Shown piece after piece: positions 55,251-63,617 of a stretch of DNA of 64,000 nucleotides. The DNA comes from Variovorax sp. 679 (GTDB taxonomy: Bacteria; Pseudomonadota; Gammaproteobacteria; Burkholderiales; Burkholderiaceae_C). The stretch lies in assembly GCF_003952185.1 (NCBI RefSeq), contig NZ_RXFS01000013.1:62001-126000 (forward strand), written 5' to 3'. Each line of letters begins with the position of its first letter. Position 1 is the stretch's first letter. Position numbers and translations under genes: made by a program. The notes beneath the pieces are model-generated. The model was not told the DNA's origin, ran no database searches, and saw nothing but the letters and a program-made list of their open reading frames with translations.

Positions 55251-56519
55251 ATGCAACGTCGCCTCGTCCTTCTCACGCCGTTGGCCGCGGCACTCGCCGC
55301 AACCGGTTGCGCCAGCCTCTCGGCCGCCAAGGGCCCAGCCGTGGCGCCCGGCAACTGGGACGCCTTCAACCGCGCACAGGTCGAGGAACTGATCGCCAGC
55401 CAGGGCAAGAGCAGCCCGGGCTACAACGCCGCGAAGCCGCCTTACGTGGTGTTCGACTGGGACAACACCAGCGTCTTCCTCGACATCGAAGAGGCCGCGC
55501 TCATCTACCAGCTGGAGAACCTGGTCTTCGGCGCCACGCCCGCGCAGCTCGAAGTGGCGCTGCGCAGGAACATCCCGAAGAAGGACTTCCTGCCCGCGTA
55601 CAACAACGCCGCCGGCCAGCCGGTGAACATCGACAGCGTGGTGCCCGACATCGTCGCGAGCTACACGTGGCTCTACCAGAACTACAAGGGCCTGAAGGGT
55701 GACCAGTCGCTGGCCGTGGTGGCGCTGAGTCCGCACTACGGCGCCTTCACCACCAAGGTGCGCTACCTCTACGAGGCCATCGGCGACACCTTCGATCACG
55801 ACACGGCCTACCCGTGGGTCACCTACCTCTTCGCCGGCATGACCGAGGCACAGGTGCGCAAGCTCACGGCCGACACGGTGGCATGGCAGCTGAAGGAACC
55901 CGTGACCAAGGTCAAGTGGACTTCGCCCGCCGCACTGCCGGGCCGCGCGGGCGTGGTCTCGGTGAGCTGGAAGAACGGCCTGCGCCTGCAGCCCGAGATG
56001 CAGCAGCTGTATGCCGCCTTCCGCAACGCGGGCTTCGACGTGTGGGTGTGCTCGGCGTCGTTCGTCGACGTCATCAAGGAAATCTCGTCGAACCCCGCCT
56101 TCGGCTACAACAACCCGCCCGAGCGCGTGCTCGCGATGGAGCTGGAGCGTGACGCCAACGGTGTGATCCAGCCCGAGTTCCGCCGCGGCTACGACCAGAC
56201 GCAGGGGCCGGGCAAGACGAAGAACATCCGGCGCTTCCTGGTCAGCAAGTACGGCTACGGCCCGAGCTTCGTGGCTGGCGACAGCGAGGGCGACCAGAAC
56301 ATGATGGCCGACTTCGCCGACACGAAGAAGGTGCTGATCGTCAACCGCCTGCGCGATCCGAAGACCGACATCGGCAAGTTCTCTGCCATGGCGGTGCAGA
56401 ACTACGGCAAAGCCGACACGCGCTACCTGCTGCAGGGGCGCGACGACAACACCGGCTCGTGGGTGAGCTCGCAGCTGCACACGCCACTGGGCGCAACGCA
56501 GGGTAAAGCGCTCAAGTAA
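55251..56519 (+). CDS. HAD-superfamily phosphatase lipoprotein, possible phosphoethanolamine/phosphocholine phosphatase
   Basis: A 422-residue exported HAD phosphatase. The signal ends in LAATGC (lipidated Cys20). Motif I is VVFDWDNTSVF, motif II SASFVDV (Ser), motif III a Lys near PGKTKNI, motif IV GDSEGDQNMM. The layout recalls Pseudomonas phosphorylcholine phosphatase PchP, a signal-bearing HAD enzyme. It lies 105 bp downstream of eat-eutBC on the same strand, so release of ethanolamine from phosphoethanolamine in the periplasm is a reasonable but unproven role. AAAGGAAA is the ribosome site. Confidence 0.82.
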   Translation: MQRRLVLLTPLAAALAATGCASLSAAKGPAVAPGNWDAFNRAQVEELIASQGKSSPGYNAAKPPYVVFDWDNTSVFLDIEEAALIYQLENLVFGATPAQLEVALRRNIPKKDFLPAYNNAAGQPVNIDSVVPDIVASYTWLYQNYKGLKGDQSLAVVALSPHYGAFTTKVRYLYEAIGDTFDHDTAYPWVTYLFAGMTEAQVRKLTADTVAWQLKEPVTKVKWTSPAALPGRAGVVSVSWKNGLRLQPEMQQLYAAFRNAGFDVWVCSASFVDVIKEISSNPAFGYNNPPERVLAMELERDANGVIQPEFRRGYDQTQGPGKTKNIRRFLVSKYGYGPSFVAGDSEGDQNMMADFADTKKVLIVNRLRDPKTDIGKFSAMAVQNYGKADTRYLLQGRDDNTGSWVSSQLHTPLGATQGKALK

Positions 56520-56554
56520 GAGAAAGAGAGCGGTTGCGCGGCCTCCCGCCCGGC

Positions 56555-56581
56555 TTGCCTATGATGGCCCCATCAAGGCAA
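56555..56581 (+). promoter_or_regulatory. Dyad over a -10 element before the AhpD-like gene
   Basis: TTGCCT...GATGG-CC-CCATC...AGGCAA (56555-56581) is a nearly complete dyad; its left side contains TATGAT (56560-56565), a good -10. It ends 18 bp before ATG 56600, with GGAGA between. Either an operator or a 5' mRNA hairpin. Confidence 0.4.
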
Positions 56582-56599
56582 ACCACAACGGAGACAGAC

Positions 56600-57181
56600 A
56601 TGGCCACAGACCGCTATCCCCTCGCCGAACTGAAAGACCTGCCCGAGGACATCCGCACCGCGATCCTCGCCGTGCAGGAAAAGGCCGGCTTCGTGCCGAA
56701 CGTGTTCCTCGGCCTCGCGCGCCGCCCCACCGAGTGGCGCGCCTTCTTCGCGTACCACGATGCGCTCATGCTCAAGGAGGAAGGCTCGCTCACCAAGGGC
56801 GACCGCGAGATGATCGTGACCACCACCAGCGCGGCCAACAAGTGCCTGTACTGCGTGGTGGCGCACGGTGCGCTGCTGCGCATCTACGAGAAGAAGCCAC
56901 TGGTGGCCGACCAGGTGGCGGTGAACTACCTCAAGGCCGACATCACGCCGCGCCAGCGCGCGATGCTCGACTTTGCGATGAAGGTCTGCGAGCGTTCGCA
57001 CGAGATCGACGACAGCGACTTCCCGCCGCTGCACGCCCACGGCTTCGACGACGAGGACATCTGGGACATCGCGGCCATCACCGCCTTTTTCGGCCTGAGC
57101 AACCGGCTGGCCAGTTTCAGCGGCATGCAGCCGAACAACGAATTCTTCCTCATGGGGCGGTTGCCCCGCGAGAAGAAGTAA
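56600..57181 (+). CDS. Peroxidase-related (AhpD/carboxymuconolactone decarboxylase family) protein
   Basis: A 193-residue all-helical CMD/AhpD-like protein. The redox CxxC is in SAANKCLYCVVAHGALL, and the pattern GDREMI...D(F)AMKVCE and AAITAFFGLSNRLA fits the uncharacterised peroxidase-related subgroup. Members reduce alkyl hydroperoxides or act in thiol redox chemistry. ATG 56600 follows GGAGA. It converges on eptA. Confidence 0.86.
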   Translation: MATDRYPLAELKDLPEDIRTAILAVQEKAGFVPNVFLGLARRPTEWRAFFAYHDALMLKEEGSLTKGDREMIVTTTSAANKCLYCVVAHGALLRIYEKKPLVADQVAVNYLKADITPRQRAMLDFAMKVCERSHEIDDSDFPPLHAHGFDDEDIWDIAAITAFFGLSNRLASFSGMQPNNEFFLMGRLPREKK

Positions 57182-57199
57182 AGCCGCCTCAGCCCTGCC

Positions 57200-58954
57200 T
57201 CAGCCCTTGGCCCGGCAGGACGCGAGGGCGTCCAGCGCCGGCTTGTAGGTCGGCGTGGCCACGTCCATCACGCCGAGCACCGTGTGATAGAGGTTGTCGT
57301 GCGTGAGCGGTGCGTCGAGCCCAGCCTCCATGCACGAGCGCGAGAGCTTGCGGCGCTCGCTCATGCCTTCGCTGAACCAGGTGACCATGGGCACGTGCTT
57401 CTGCGCGTCTGGCGCGAAGCTGTAGGGCACGCCGTGCAGGAACAGGCCGTACTCGCCGAGCGATTCGCCATGGTCGCTCACGTACAGCATCGCCGGGTCG
57501 TACTGCTTCGACTGGGTCTTGAGCCAGTCGATGGTCTGGCCGAGGAAGCGGTCGGTCTGCACGATCGAGTTGTCGTACACGTTCATCAGCTCGGCGTGGC
57601 CGCACTCGGCCAGCGCATTGGTCTTGCACTCGGGCAGGAAGCGCTTCACATCGGGCGCCGAGCGCTTGTAGTACGCGGGGCCGTGGCTGCCCATCTGGTG
57701 CATCACCAGCACGACGCCCTTGGCACGGCGCTCAGCCGGCAGCGCGGCGATGCGCTCGTCGATGCCCTTGAGCATCACGTCGTCGAGGCACTCGTCGCCG
57801 TCGCACAGCGCCTTCTTGGTGGTGGCATCTAGGCCGTCGAAGGCCGAGGCGTTCGGGATGCGCGCGCACACGCCCTTGCAGCCGGCCTGGTTGTCGAGCC
57901 AGAACACGGCGAGCCCGGCGGCCTGCAGCACGTCGACCAGGTTCTCGTAGTCGTCCTTGCGCGATTCGTAGCCATCCTTGCCCAGCGGCGAGAACATGCA
58001 GGGAACCGAAGCCAGCGTGTTGGTGCCGCAGGAGCGCACCTCGCGGTAGCTCAGCACGCCACGCTTGGCCAGCTCGGGCGTAGTGTCGCGTGCATAGCCG
58101 TTGAGCGCGAAGTGATCGGCGCGCGCCGTCTCGCCCACTACCACCACGAAGAGCGGCGGCTTGGCCTGCGAGGCGTAGCTCGCACCCAGCGTCGTGCCGG
58201 CGGTGATGGAAATCAGCTTGCCGCTGTGCTTGAACAGCGGCCTGATGAACACGGCTCCCGTCGAGTAGAGGGAGGCGATCGGGTTCATCATGTAGCGCAG
58301 ATGGACGTTGTTGCGCATCAGCGGCGCCAGCTCGCGGTTCATGGACACGATCGTGCCCACCGCCACGACCACCGCCAGCAGCAGCAGGCCGACGTTGCGC
58401 AGGAGCTTGGGCAAAAGGCGCATCGGCGTCACCCGCACCCGCCACAGCAGCCAGGCCGCGGGCAGCACCACGATCGCCACGTTGAAAGCCATGCGCCAGC
58501 TCATCAGGTCGCGCGCCTCGTTCGGGTCGGTCTGCAGCGCGTTGGCGATCATGGTGGGGTCCATCACCACGCGGTACTCGAGCATGTAGTGCTGGACCAC
58601 TGCGGCCAGCACGACCACCAGCAACCACAGCGGCTTCATCCAGCGCGACCAGGCGGTGAACGACAGCATGGCTGCCGACCCGGACAGCGTGAGCAGGCTC
58701 ATGGCCAGGACGGTGGACATGTAGTTGCTGGGCGCCCCGCCGCCGATCCGGGCCAGCTCGTTCCACAACGGCCAGTTGGCGGTCAATACGAGGTAGAGGC
58801 TGAGCCAGAGGACGACCATGGCGGCCGAGCGCGGCCGCTGCAACCAGAGATTGAATCGTGTCCAGGGGGAGCCGGAAGGCGGCAACTGCGGCGTTTTGGA
58901 CTCAGAAGCACCCGCCCGCTGCAATGGCGCGGGCTCAATTCGCGAAACAGACAT
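57200..58954 (-). CDS. eptA: Lipid A phosphoethanolamine transferase (EptA/MCR family)
   Basis: A 584-residue inner-membrane enzyme that transfers phosphoethanolamine from phosphatidylethanolamine to lipid A. About five N-terminal helices (residues 40-190) precede a periplasmic sulfatase-fold domain with VVGETARADHFALNGYARDT, the nucleophile Thr in CGTNTLASVPCMFS, HQMGSHGPAYYKR and YVSDHGESLGE as zinc-site motifs. Last of a three-gene set with two PAP2 phosphatases, but it has its own promoter with a two-component-type box and a -10 only 6 nt before ATG. Confidence 0.95.
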   Translation of the reverse strand: MSVSRIEPAPLQRAGASESKTPQLPPSGSPWTRFNLWLQRPRSAAMVVLWLSLYLVLTANWPLWNELARIGGGAPSNYMSTVLAMSLLTLSGSAAMLSFTAWSRWMKPLWLLVVVLAAVVQHYMLEYRVVMDPTMIANALQTDPNEARDLMSWRMAFNVAIVVLPAAWLLWRVRVTPMRLLPKLLRNVGLLLLAVVVAVGTIVSMNRELAPLMRNNVHLRYMMNPIASLYSTGAVFIRPLFKHSGKLISITAGTTLGASYASQAKPPLFVVVVGETARADHFALNGYARDTTPELAKRGVLSYREVRSCGTNTLASVPCMFSPLGKDGYESRKDDYENLVDVLQAAGLAVFWLDNQAGCKGVCARIPNASAFDGLDATTKKALCDGDECLDDVMLKGIDERIAALPAERRAKGVVLVMHQMGSHGPAYYKRSAPDVKRFLPECKTNALAECGHAELMNVYDNSIVQTDRFLGQTIDWLKTQSKQYDPAMLYVSDHGESLGEYGLFLHGVPYSFAPDAQKHVPMVTWFSEGMSERRKLSRSCMEAGLDAPLTHDNLYHTVLGVMDVATPTYKPALDALASCRAKG

Positions 58955-58960
58955 GCGGCG

Positions 58961-58992
58961 AATGTAACGACCCCGCCTGAAGCGAGGCTGAA
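58961..58992 (-). promoter_or_regulatory. eptA promoter with response-regulator box
   Basis: TGAAGCGAGGCTGAA (58978-58992; on the minus strand TTCA-N7-TTCA) is followed after 11 bp by TACATT (complement of 58961-58966), a -10 ending 6 nt before the eptA ATG. The 15-mer differs at two positions from the one before the PAP2 operon (60333-60347), and the 11-bp gap is identical. The mRNA is probably leaderless. Confidence 0.65.
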
Positions 58993-59000
58993 TTACCCCT

Positions 59001-59594
59001 TCAGTCCGTGTTCATGCTCGCCCTGCGCAGCCGCAGCCTCGTCGAGCGCCGCCGCGCCAGCAGAGCCCCGGACGCCGCCTGGCTCAGTGGACGGCTTACG
59101 CCGCGCTCCACCACGATCGCCACCAGCCCTCCCAGCATGGCGGCCACCACGATGTCCGACGGGAAATGCAGCCCCAGGTACAACCGGCTCCAGGCCACGA
59201 GTGTGGCAACCACCAGCGCCGCCAGCATGGGCACGCGCGAAGGCAGGCACCAGAGCGCGAAGGCCGCGGCAAAGGTGCCGGCCGCATGCATGCTCGGGAA
59301 CCCCGGCCTCACGCCCTGCGGCACCCACTGGATGCCCAGGCCGTAGAACGCGGGCCGGGGAACCGGCACCAGTGTACGGATCGTGTTCACGATCAGCCAT
59401 GCGGCCAGAACGCTCAGAAGCACCGTGAACAGCGCATAGCGCCAGCGCCGGCTGAACAGCGCGCAGACCCCGATGCTCAGGGTCAGCAGGGCCGGCAGGA
59501 GGTCGGAGCAGAACTCGGCGAAACCCAGGCTCCACGGCGGCACCCCGGGCCCCGCGTTGACCAGCCTGAAAAGCGCGAAATCAAGATCCTGCAT
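59001..59594 (-). CDS. PAP2 family phosphatase (undecaprenyl-diphosphatase/lipid phosphatase type)
   Basis: A 197-residue membrane phosphatase with about six helices. All three PAP2 motifs are intact: RTLVPVPRP (KX6RP-like), PGFPSMHAAG (PSMH) and SRLYLGLHFPSD (SRxxxxxHxxxD). Candidate substrates are undecaprenyl pyrophosphate, lipid A phosphate or phosphatidate. Its 5' end overlaps the second PAP2 gene by 14 bp, and eptA follows, so membrane phospholipid or lipid A remodelling is the likely theme. A basic tail (about 25 residues) follows the last helix. Confidence 0.88.
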   Translation of the reverse strand: MQDLDFALFRLVNAGPGVPPWSLGFAEFCSDLLPALLTLSIGVCALFSRRWRYALFTVLLSVLAAWLIVNTIRTLVPVPRPAFYGLGIQWVPQGVRPGFPSMHAAGTFAAAFALWCLPSRVPMLAALVVATLVAWSRLYLGLHFPSDIVVAAMLGGLVAIVVERGVSRPLSQAASGALLARRRSTRLRLRRASMNTD

Positions 59595-60285
59595 GTGCGG
59601 TCACCGCCGGCCTCGATGCGCGCGAACCGAAGCGCGTGACCGCCGCATCGATGGCGAAGCCCACCGTCCAGCAGACCCAGGCCGTCCAGAGAGTGTGGCT
59701 CATATAGTGAGCGCCGCGCAGCTGCTGCGACACGCCCAGCACCAGCCCCGCAGCCATGGCCGTCCACAGCCAGATTGCTGCGGCGCGGGAAGATACCCGC
59801 CGCAGGACGAAGTACCCGCCAACGTAGGCAAAAGCCGCCGACGCATGACCGGCCGGGAAGCACCCGCCAGGACCGCCGTCGCTGACGCCCCACGACCAGT
59901 GCGACACATAGCGCGCCACGCCGCCGAACTCCTGCAGGTCCCAGGGGCAGCTGGTATGGCTCGCGTGCTTGAGCGCGCTGACCGCGATCACCGAGCCCAG
60001 CACGGTCAGGGCCAGCTGCACGCGGCCGGCTGTATCCAGGCGGCGCAACAGGCCGAAAGGCCAGCGGATCGCGGCGAACAGCAGGGTCACGAGCGCCCAG
60101 CTGAGATTTCGCGCGCCCTCATGCATGACGTGAACCATGAAGGGGTTGTCGCGCAGGGGAAAACCGAAGTGCGAACCCGCCATCCGCGCCAGCAGCAGGT
60201 CGGCGCCCGTTGCGTCCCACGCCATCAATGCAATCAGTGCAGCAAGGGTCAGAACCCCCAGGCGGAGATCGGGAAAGCGTGTCAT
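59581..60285 (-). CDS. PAP2 family phosphatase, CPWDL subgroup
   Basis: A 234-residue membrane PAP2 protein. Motif 1 is variant, KHASHTSCPWDL, with Cys where KX6RP has Arg; motif 2 is PAGHASA; motif 3 is LRGAHYMSHTLWTAW, without the usual Asp. CPWDLxxFGG is shared by a recognised PAP2-like subgroup, so this is probably a functional variant and not decay. It is the first gene of the minus-strand envelope set and is divergent from the response regulator. Confidence 0.85.
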   Translation of the reverse strand: MTRFPDLRLGVLTLAALIALMAWDATGADLLLARMAGSHFGFPLRDNPFMVHVMHEGARNLSWALVTLLFAAIRWPFGLLRRLDTAGRVQLALTVLGSVIAVSALKHASHTSCPWDLQEFGGVARYVSHWSWGVSDGGPGGCFPAGHASAAFAYVGGYFVLRRVSSRAAAIWLWTAMAAGLVLGVSQQLRGAHYMSHTLWTAWVCWTVGFAIDAAVTRFGSRASRPAVTAHAGS

Positions 60286-60315
60286 GAACGAAGGCGGGGC
60301 TGGAAACCAGCCGCG

Positions 60316-60347
60316 AGCCTACGTTTGCGGAATGAACCGAGCCTGAA
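60316..60347 (-). promoter_or_regulatory. PAP2 operon promoter with response-regulator box
   Basis: On the minus strand TTCAGGCTCGGTTCA (complement of 60333-60347) precedes TAGGCT (complement of 60316-60321), a -10-like element, by 11 bp. Half-sites TTCA are 11 bp apart, the spacing of OmpR/PmrA-family regulators, and would overlap the -35 region. Confidence 0.65.
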
Positions 60348-60367
60348 GCAAGATGAACCGAACCTGA
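60332..60367. repeat. Tandem 15-bp direct repeat in the PAP2/response regulator gap
   Basis: ATGAACCGAGCCTGA (60332-60346) and ATGAACCGAACCTGA (60353-60367) match at 14 of 15 bases, with a 21-bp period (two helical turns). TGA-starting half-sites occur at 60333, 60344, 60354 and 60365. The second copy lies about 30 bp from TAGACT (60397-60402), a likely -10 for the response regulator gene. Confidence 0.75.
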
Positions 60368-60426
60368 CTGAAAGACCCGTCGCAACCCGGTGACGCTAGA
60401 CTTCAATTTTTCTTGGAAAGACATGC

Positions 60427-61101
60427 GTGCGCATATTGCTGGTCGAAGATGACAGTGCTCTGGCAGATGCCGTCTGCAGCTACCTTCTGGCCAAGGCCTT
60501 CGTGGTCGACGTGGCCCCGAGCCTGGCCGACGCGCGCGGCGCCCTGCTCTCGGTGCAGTACGCGGCAGTACTGCTCGACCTGCACCTGGGCGACGGGGAC
60601 GGACTCTCGCTCCTGCCGCAGGTGCGCGCCCTGCCCGAACGCCCCATCGTCATCGTGCTGACCGCCCGCGACCAGGTCACCGACCGCATCCGCGGCCTGG
60701 ATGCCGGCGCCGACGACTACCTCATCAAGCCCTACGATCCGGCCGAACTGCTGGCGCGCCTGCGCGCGGTCGAGCGGCGCCGCAGCGCCAGCAGCTCGCC
60801 GGTGCTGCAGCTCGGCACGCTGGAAATCGACCTCGCGCACGACATGGTGCGCAAGAACGGCTCGCCGATCACCCTCACGCAGAAGGAATGGGCGCTGCTG
60901 CGCGTGATGGCCACCCGGCCCGAGCGCATCCACACGCGCGAGAACCTCGCCGACGCGCTCTACGGCTTCGGCGACGAAGCCGACAGCAACACGCTCGAAG
61001 TCTTCATCAGCCGCCTGCGGCGCAAGCTCGGACGCAGCCACATCCAGACGCTGCGCGGCCTCGGCTACCGGTTGTCGTTCTCCACGGACGACGACGAATG
61101 A
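60427..61101 (+). CDS. OmpR-family response regulator (PmrA/QseB-like)
   Basis: A 224-residue response regulator: receiver domain (1-118) with acidic Asp8/Asp9, phosphorylation Asp51 (VLLDLHLGDGDG) and Lys in LIKPYDP, then a winged-helix output domain (about 128-220; LTQKEWALLRVMATRPERIH, SNTLEVFISRLRRKLG). The start is GTG 60427 with GGAAAG upstream; ATG 60423 is in another frame. It overlaps its kinase by 4 bp. Presumed targets: the PAP2-PAP2 and eptA promoters, and itself. Confidence 0.94.
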   Translation: MRILLVEDDSALADAVCSYLLAKAFVVDVAPSLADARGALLSVQYAAVLLDLHLGDGDGLSLLPQVRALPERPIVIVLTARDQVTDRIRGLDAGADDYLIKPYDPAELLARLRAVERRRSASSSPVLQLGTLEIDLAHDMVRKNGSPITLTQKEWALLRVMATRPERIHTRENLADALYGFGDEADSNTLEVFISRLRRKLGRSHIQTLRGLGYRLSFSTDDDE

Positions 61102-62450
61102 GCGCCAGCAGCTTCGCGACCGGCCGCGACTCGCTCGCCGGCCGCCTGACGCGAACGCTGATCGTGTGGGTCGGCGGCGTATGGCTGCTTTGCGTGCTCG
61201 CCGTGGTCTGGTACGTGGACCGCGAGATCAACCACAACTTCGACAACGAACTGGTGGAGGTCTCGCACCGCATGTTCGCCATGGCCGTGCAGGAGCTCGA
61301 GAAGCTGCAGCACACCGGCGGACAGACGCCGCGCGAGCCGCTGATCGCGCCCAAGCAGCTCTTCTCCGAAGACGCGGTGATCTACCAGATCGTCGACCTG
61401 CACGAACACGTGCTGCTGCGCTCCGCCGAAGCGCCCCCCGACACCTTCGACGTGCCGCTGGTCGCCGGCTTCGCGAACAGTTCGACCTGGCGCATCTACA
61501 CCGTGCGCCACCCCACGCTGGGCCTCTTCTTCCAGGTGGCCGACCCGCTGGATGAACGCCGCCACGCGCTCAACCGGACGCTCTTCGGCCTGATCATTCC
61601 GCTCGGCGCGGTGCTGCCCCTGCTCGCGCTGGTGCTGCGCAACGTGGCGCGCGCCGAGCTGCGGGTGTTGCAGCAGCTGGCCAGCGAGATCGAGAAGCGC
61701 AGCGGCGCCGACCTGAGTCCGATCACCCTGCCCGGGCTGCCGAAGGAGCTGCGAATCGTCGGCGACCACGTCAACCGGCTGCTGCAGCGCCTCTCGCACG
61801 CGCTCGACGTGGAGCGCGCGCTGGCCGCCAATGCCGCGCACGAACTGCGCACGCCGCTCGCGGCCGTCCGGCTGCGGCTGCAGACCGCACTCGAGCACGA
61901 CCTGCGCCGCAACGACGTGCAGGCCGCGCTGGACGCGCTGCGCACGCTCAGCCATCGCACCGAGAAGCTGCTGCAACTCTCGCGTGCGGAGTCGGGGGCC
62001 TCGTTCACGCAGACGCGGGTCGACCTCGTGCAACTGGCCGCCACAGTGGCACAGGACTTCTGGCACGACCCGCAGAACATCGAGCGCCTTGCGCTCAAGG
62101 TGCCCGACAGCAACGCACCGCTGGCGCTGGGCGATGTCGACGCGCTCGCGATCGCGCTGCGCAACCTGGTGGAAAACGCGCTGCGCTACAGCGGCGGCCG
62201 CGTCGTCATCGAAGTGATGGCGCCCTGCACGCTGGCCGTGCGCGACTCAGGCCCCGGCGTCACTCCCGAGCAGCTCGCCACGCTGCGCGAGCGCCACGTG
62301 CGCCACAGCTCCGACCGCGCGGGCTACGGCCTGGGCATCTCGATCGTGGGCACCATCGTCGAGAAGCACGATGCGACGCTGGAGCTCTCGTCGCCGCCGG
62401 CGGGTGCGGCGCAGGGCTTCGAGGCGCGCATCGCGCTGCAGCCGGCCTGA
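61098..62450 (+). CDS. Sensor histidine kinase (PmrB/QseC-like)
   Basis: A 450-residue membrane kinase. Helices at about 20-40 and 162-180 flank a periplasmic sensor region of about 120 residues, followed by a linker, DHp domain with His248 in AANAAHELRTPLAAV and an ATPase domain with NLVENALRYS (N box), VRDSGPGV (G1) and GYGLGISIV (G2). Together with the upstream regulator it forms a two-component system; QseC- and PmrB-type kinases sense cations, pH or cationic peptides. The stimulus here is unknown. Confidence 0.93.
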   Translation: MSASSFATGRDSLAGRLTRTLIVWVGGVWLLCVLAVVWYVDREINHNFDNELVEVSHRMFAMAVQELEKLQHTGGQTPREPLIAPKQLFSEDAVIYQIVDLHEHVLLRSAEAPPDTFDVPLVAGFANSSTWRIYTVRHPTLGLFFQVADPLDERRHALNRTLFGLIIPLGAVLPLLALVLRNVARAELRVLQQLASEIEKRSGADLSPITLPGLPKELRIVGDHVNRLLQRLSHALDVERALAANAAHELRTPLAAVRLRLQTALEHDLRRNDVQAALDALRTLSHRTEKLLQLSRAESGASFTQTRVDLVQLAATVAQDFWHDPQNIERLALKVPDSNAPLALGDVDALAIALRNLVENALRYSGGRVVIEVMAPCTLAVRDSGPGVTPEQLATLRERHVRHSSDRAGYGLGISIVGTIVEKHDATLELSSPPAGAAQGFEARIALQPA

Positions 62451-62478
62451 ACGAGCGGCACCGACGGCATCAGCGACA

Positions 62479-63177
62479 TCAACGGCGCGCGGTTTCCTTC
62501 CTCGGCACGAAGCCGTAGGAATTGTCGAAACCGAACTGCCTGGCTGCATACATCGCCGCCATCTTCCTCACCAGGTGCTGCTGCACCGGCTTCGGCAGCG
62601 CAAAGTAGCCGGCATTGGCGACGGTCTTGCGATCGCCGTCCAGATGGCCGGTGATGGCCTGTATCGTCGCCTTGCGGCCCTGGTGGAACACGATGATCTT
62701 GATGCGCCCCACGAAGTCGTCGTTGTCGATGTGATCGGCGCCGTCGGGATCGAAGAAGCGGTAGACGAGAACGGGATCGACCAGCCCGTCGCCGTCGATG
62801 TCCGAAAGCTCGATGAGCTTCGATCGGAAATTGACGCCGGCTTCGTCCTTGCCGGCGAAATCGCGGATCGACCACTCGCGCGTCAGCGACGCGTTGTCGC
62901 CGCCCACCTTGTAGAGCGAGGCCTGTATGGCCGAGGAGAGCTGCTCCTCGGGAAATGGCCGGTCCTGCTTTTCGCCGAGCAGCAGGACGTGGCTGCCCGA
63001 CTTGTCGGTATAGCAATAGCGCTTGAACACGGGGAGCTCGAACCCGGCCTGGGCAAGCGCCCCGGCGCGCAGATATGGCTCATCGGCAGCGCACTCGTTC
63101 CTGCCCAGCCTGGCCTGGGCGTGAATACCGGCGCAGGACAGCGCCAGCAGTGCGAACGCCAGGAGCTTCCGCTTCAT
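62479..63177 (-). CDS. Exported protein with DxDxDG-type repeat, function unknown
   Basis: A 232-residue protein with a Sec signal (LLAFALLALSCAGIHAQA). The mature part holds LSDIDGDGLVDPVLVYRF, a calcium-loop-like DxDxDG motif, and VGRIKIIVFHQGRKATIQAI...LDGDRKT. From memory this resembles a family named after M949_RS01915 and loosely linked to surface polysaccharide; I hold that weakly. ATG 63177 is chosen so that the signal starts at once. It converges on the histidine kinase. Confidence 0.65.
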   Translation of the reverse strand: MKRKLLAFALLALSCAGIHAQARLGRNECAADEPYLRAGALAQAGFELPVFKRYCYTDKSGSHVLLLGEKQDRPFPEEQLSSAIQASLYKVGGDNASLTREWSIRDFAGKDEAGVNFRSKLIELSDIDGDGLVDPVLVYRFFDPDGADHIDNDDFVGRIKIIVFHQGRKATIQAITGHLDGDRKTVANAGYFALPKPVQQHLVRKMAAMYAARQFGFDNSYGFVPRKETARR

Positions 63178-63194
63178 GAGTGCCCGACGCCCCT

Positions 63195-63617
63195 TCACTC
63201 GCTCACCAGCGCGCGCAGCCAGTCGGGCAAGGTCAGCGCCTTCTGCTTCGGAAAATCGACCCAGATGGTGGTGGCGCCGCCGGCCGCGCAGATCACATCG
63301 GGCTCGGCCTCGCGGGCCATGGTGGCCCAGCTCTCGAAGGTGGTGCGGCCCGGGTCGCTCACGTACATCTTGAGCAGCACGTTGCCCGGGTATTCGATCT
63401 GCCGGTAGAAGTTGCAGAAGGCATTGACGATCACCATGCCCTCGCCGTTCGGCTGTGGCTCGAAGCCGATGGAATGCATCCAGTCGATGCGCGCGGTCTC
63501 GAGGTAGCGGAAGTAGGTGCCGTTGTTCAGGTGGCCCATCGCGTCCATGTCGCCCCAGCGGATGGGAATGGACGTTTCGTACACGAGCTTCTTCTTTTCG
63601 GGGATTTCGATTCTCAT
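63195..63617 (-). CDS. Acyl-CoA thioesterase (4HBT hot-dog family)
   Basis: A 140-residue single hot-dog-fold thioesterase. The active site is IRWGDMDAMGHLNNGTYFRYLE (catalytic Asp in the D-x(3)HVNN-like loop) with MVIVNAFCNFYRQIEYPG on the adjacent strand. It hydrolyses short or aromatic acyl-CoA. ATG 63617 overlaps the stop of the transporter gene by 4 bp. Confidence 0.9.
   Translation of the reverse strand: MRIEIPEKKKLVYETSIPIRWGDMDAMGHLNNGTYFRYLETARIDWMHSIGFEPQPNGEGMVIVNAFCNFYRQIEYPGNVLLKMYVSDPGRTTFESWATMAREAEPDVICAAGGATTIWVDFPKQKALTLPDWLRALVSE

Noticed and set aside
51516..56519. Ethanolamine microcompartment locus
   Set aside because: Only permease, EutB and EutC are present; no shell proteins, EutA, EutE or EutG, so this is the short cytosolic pathway.
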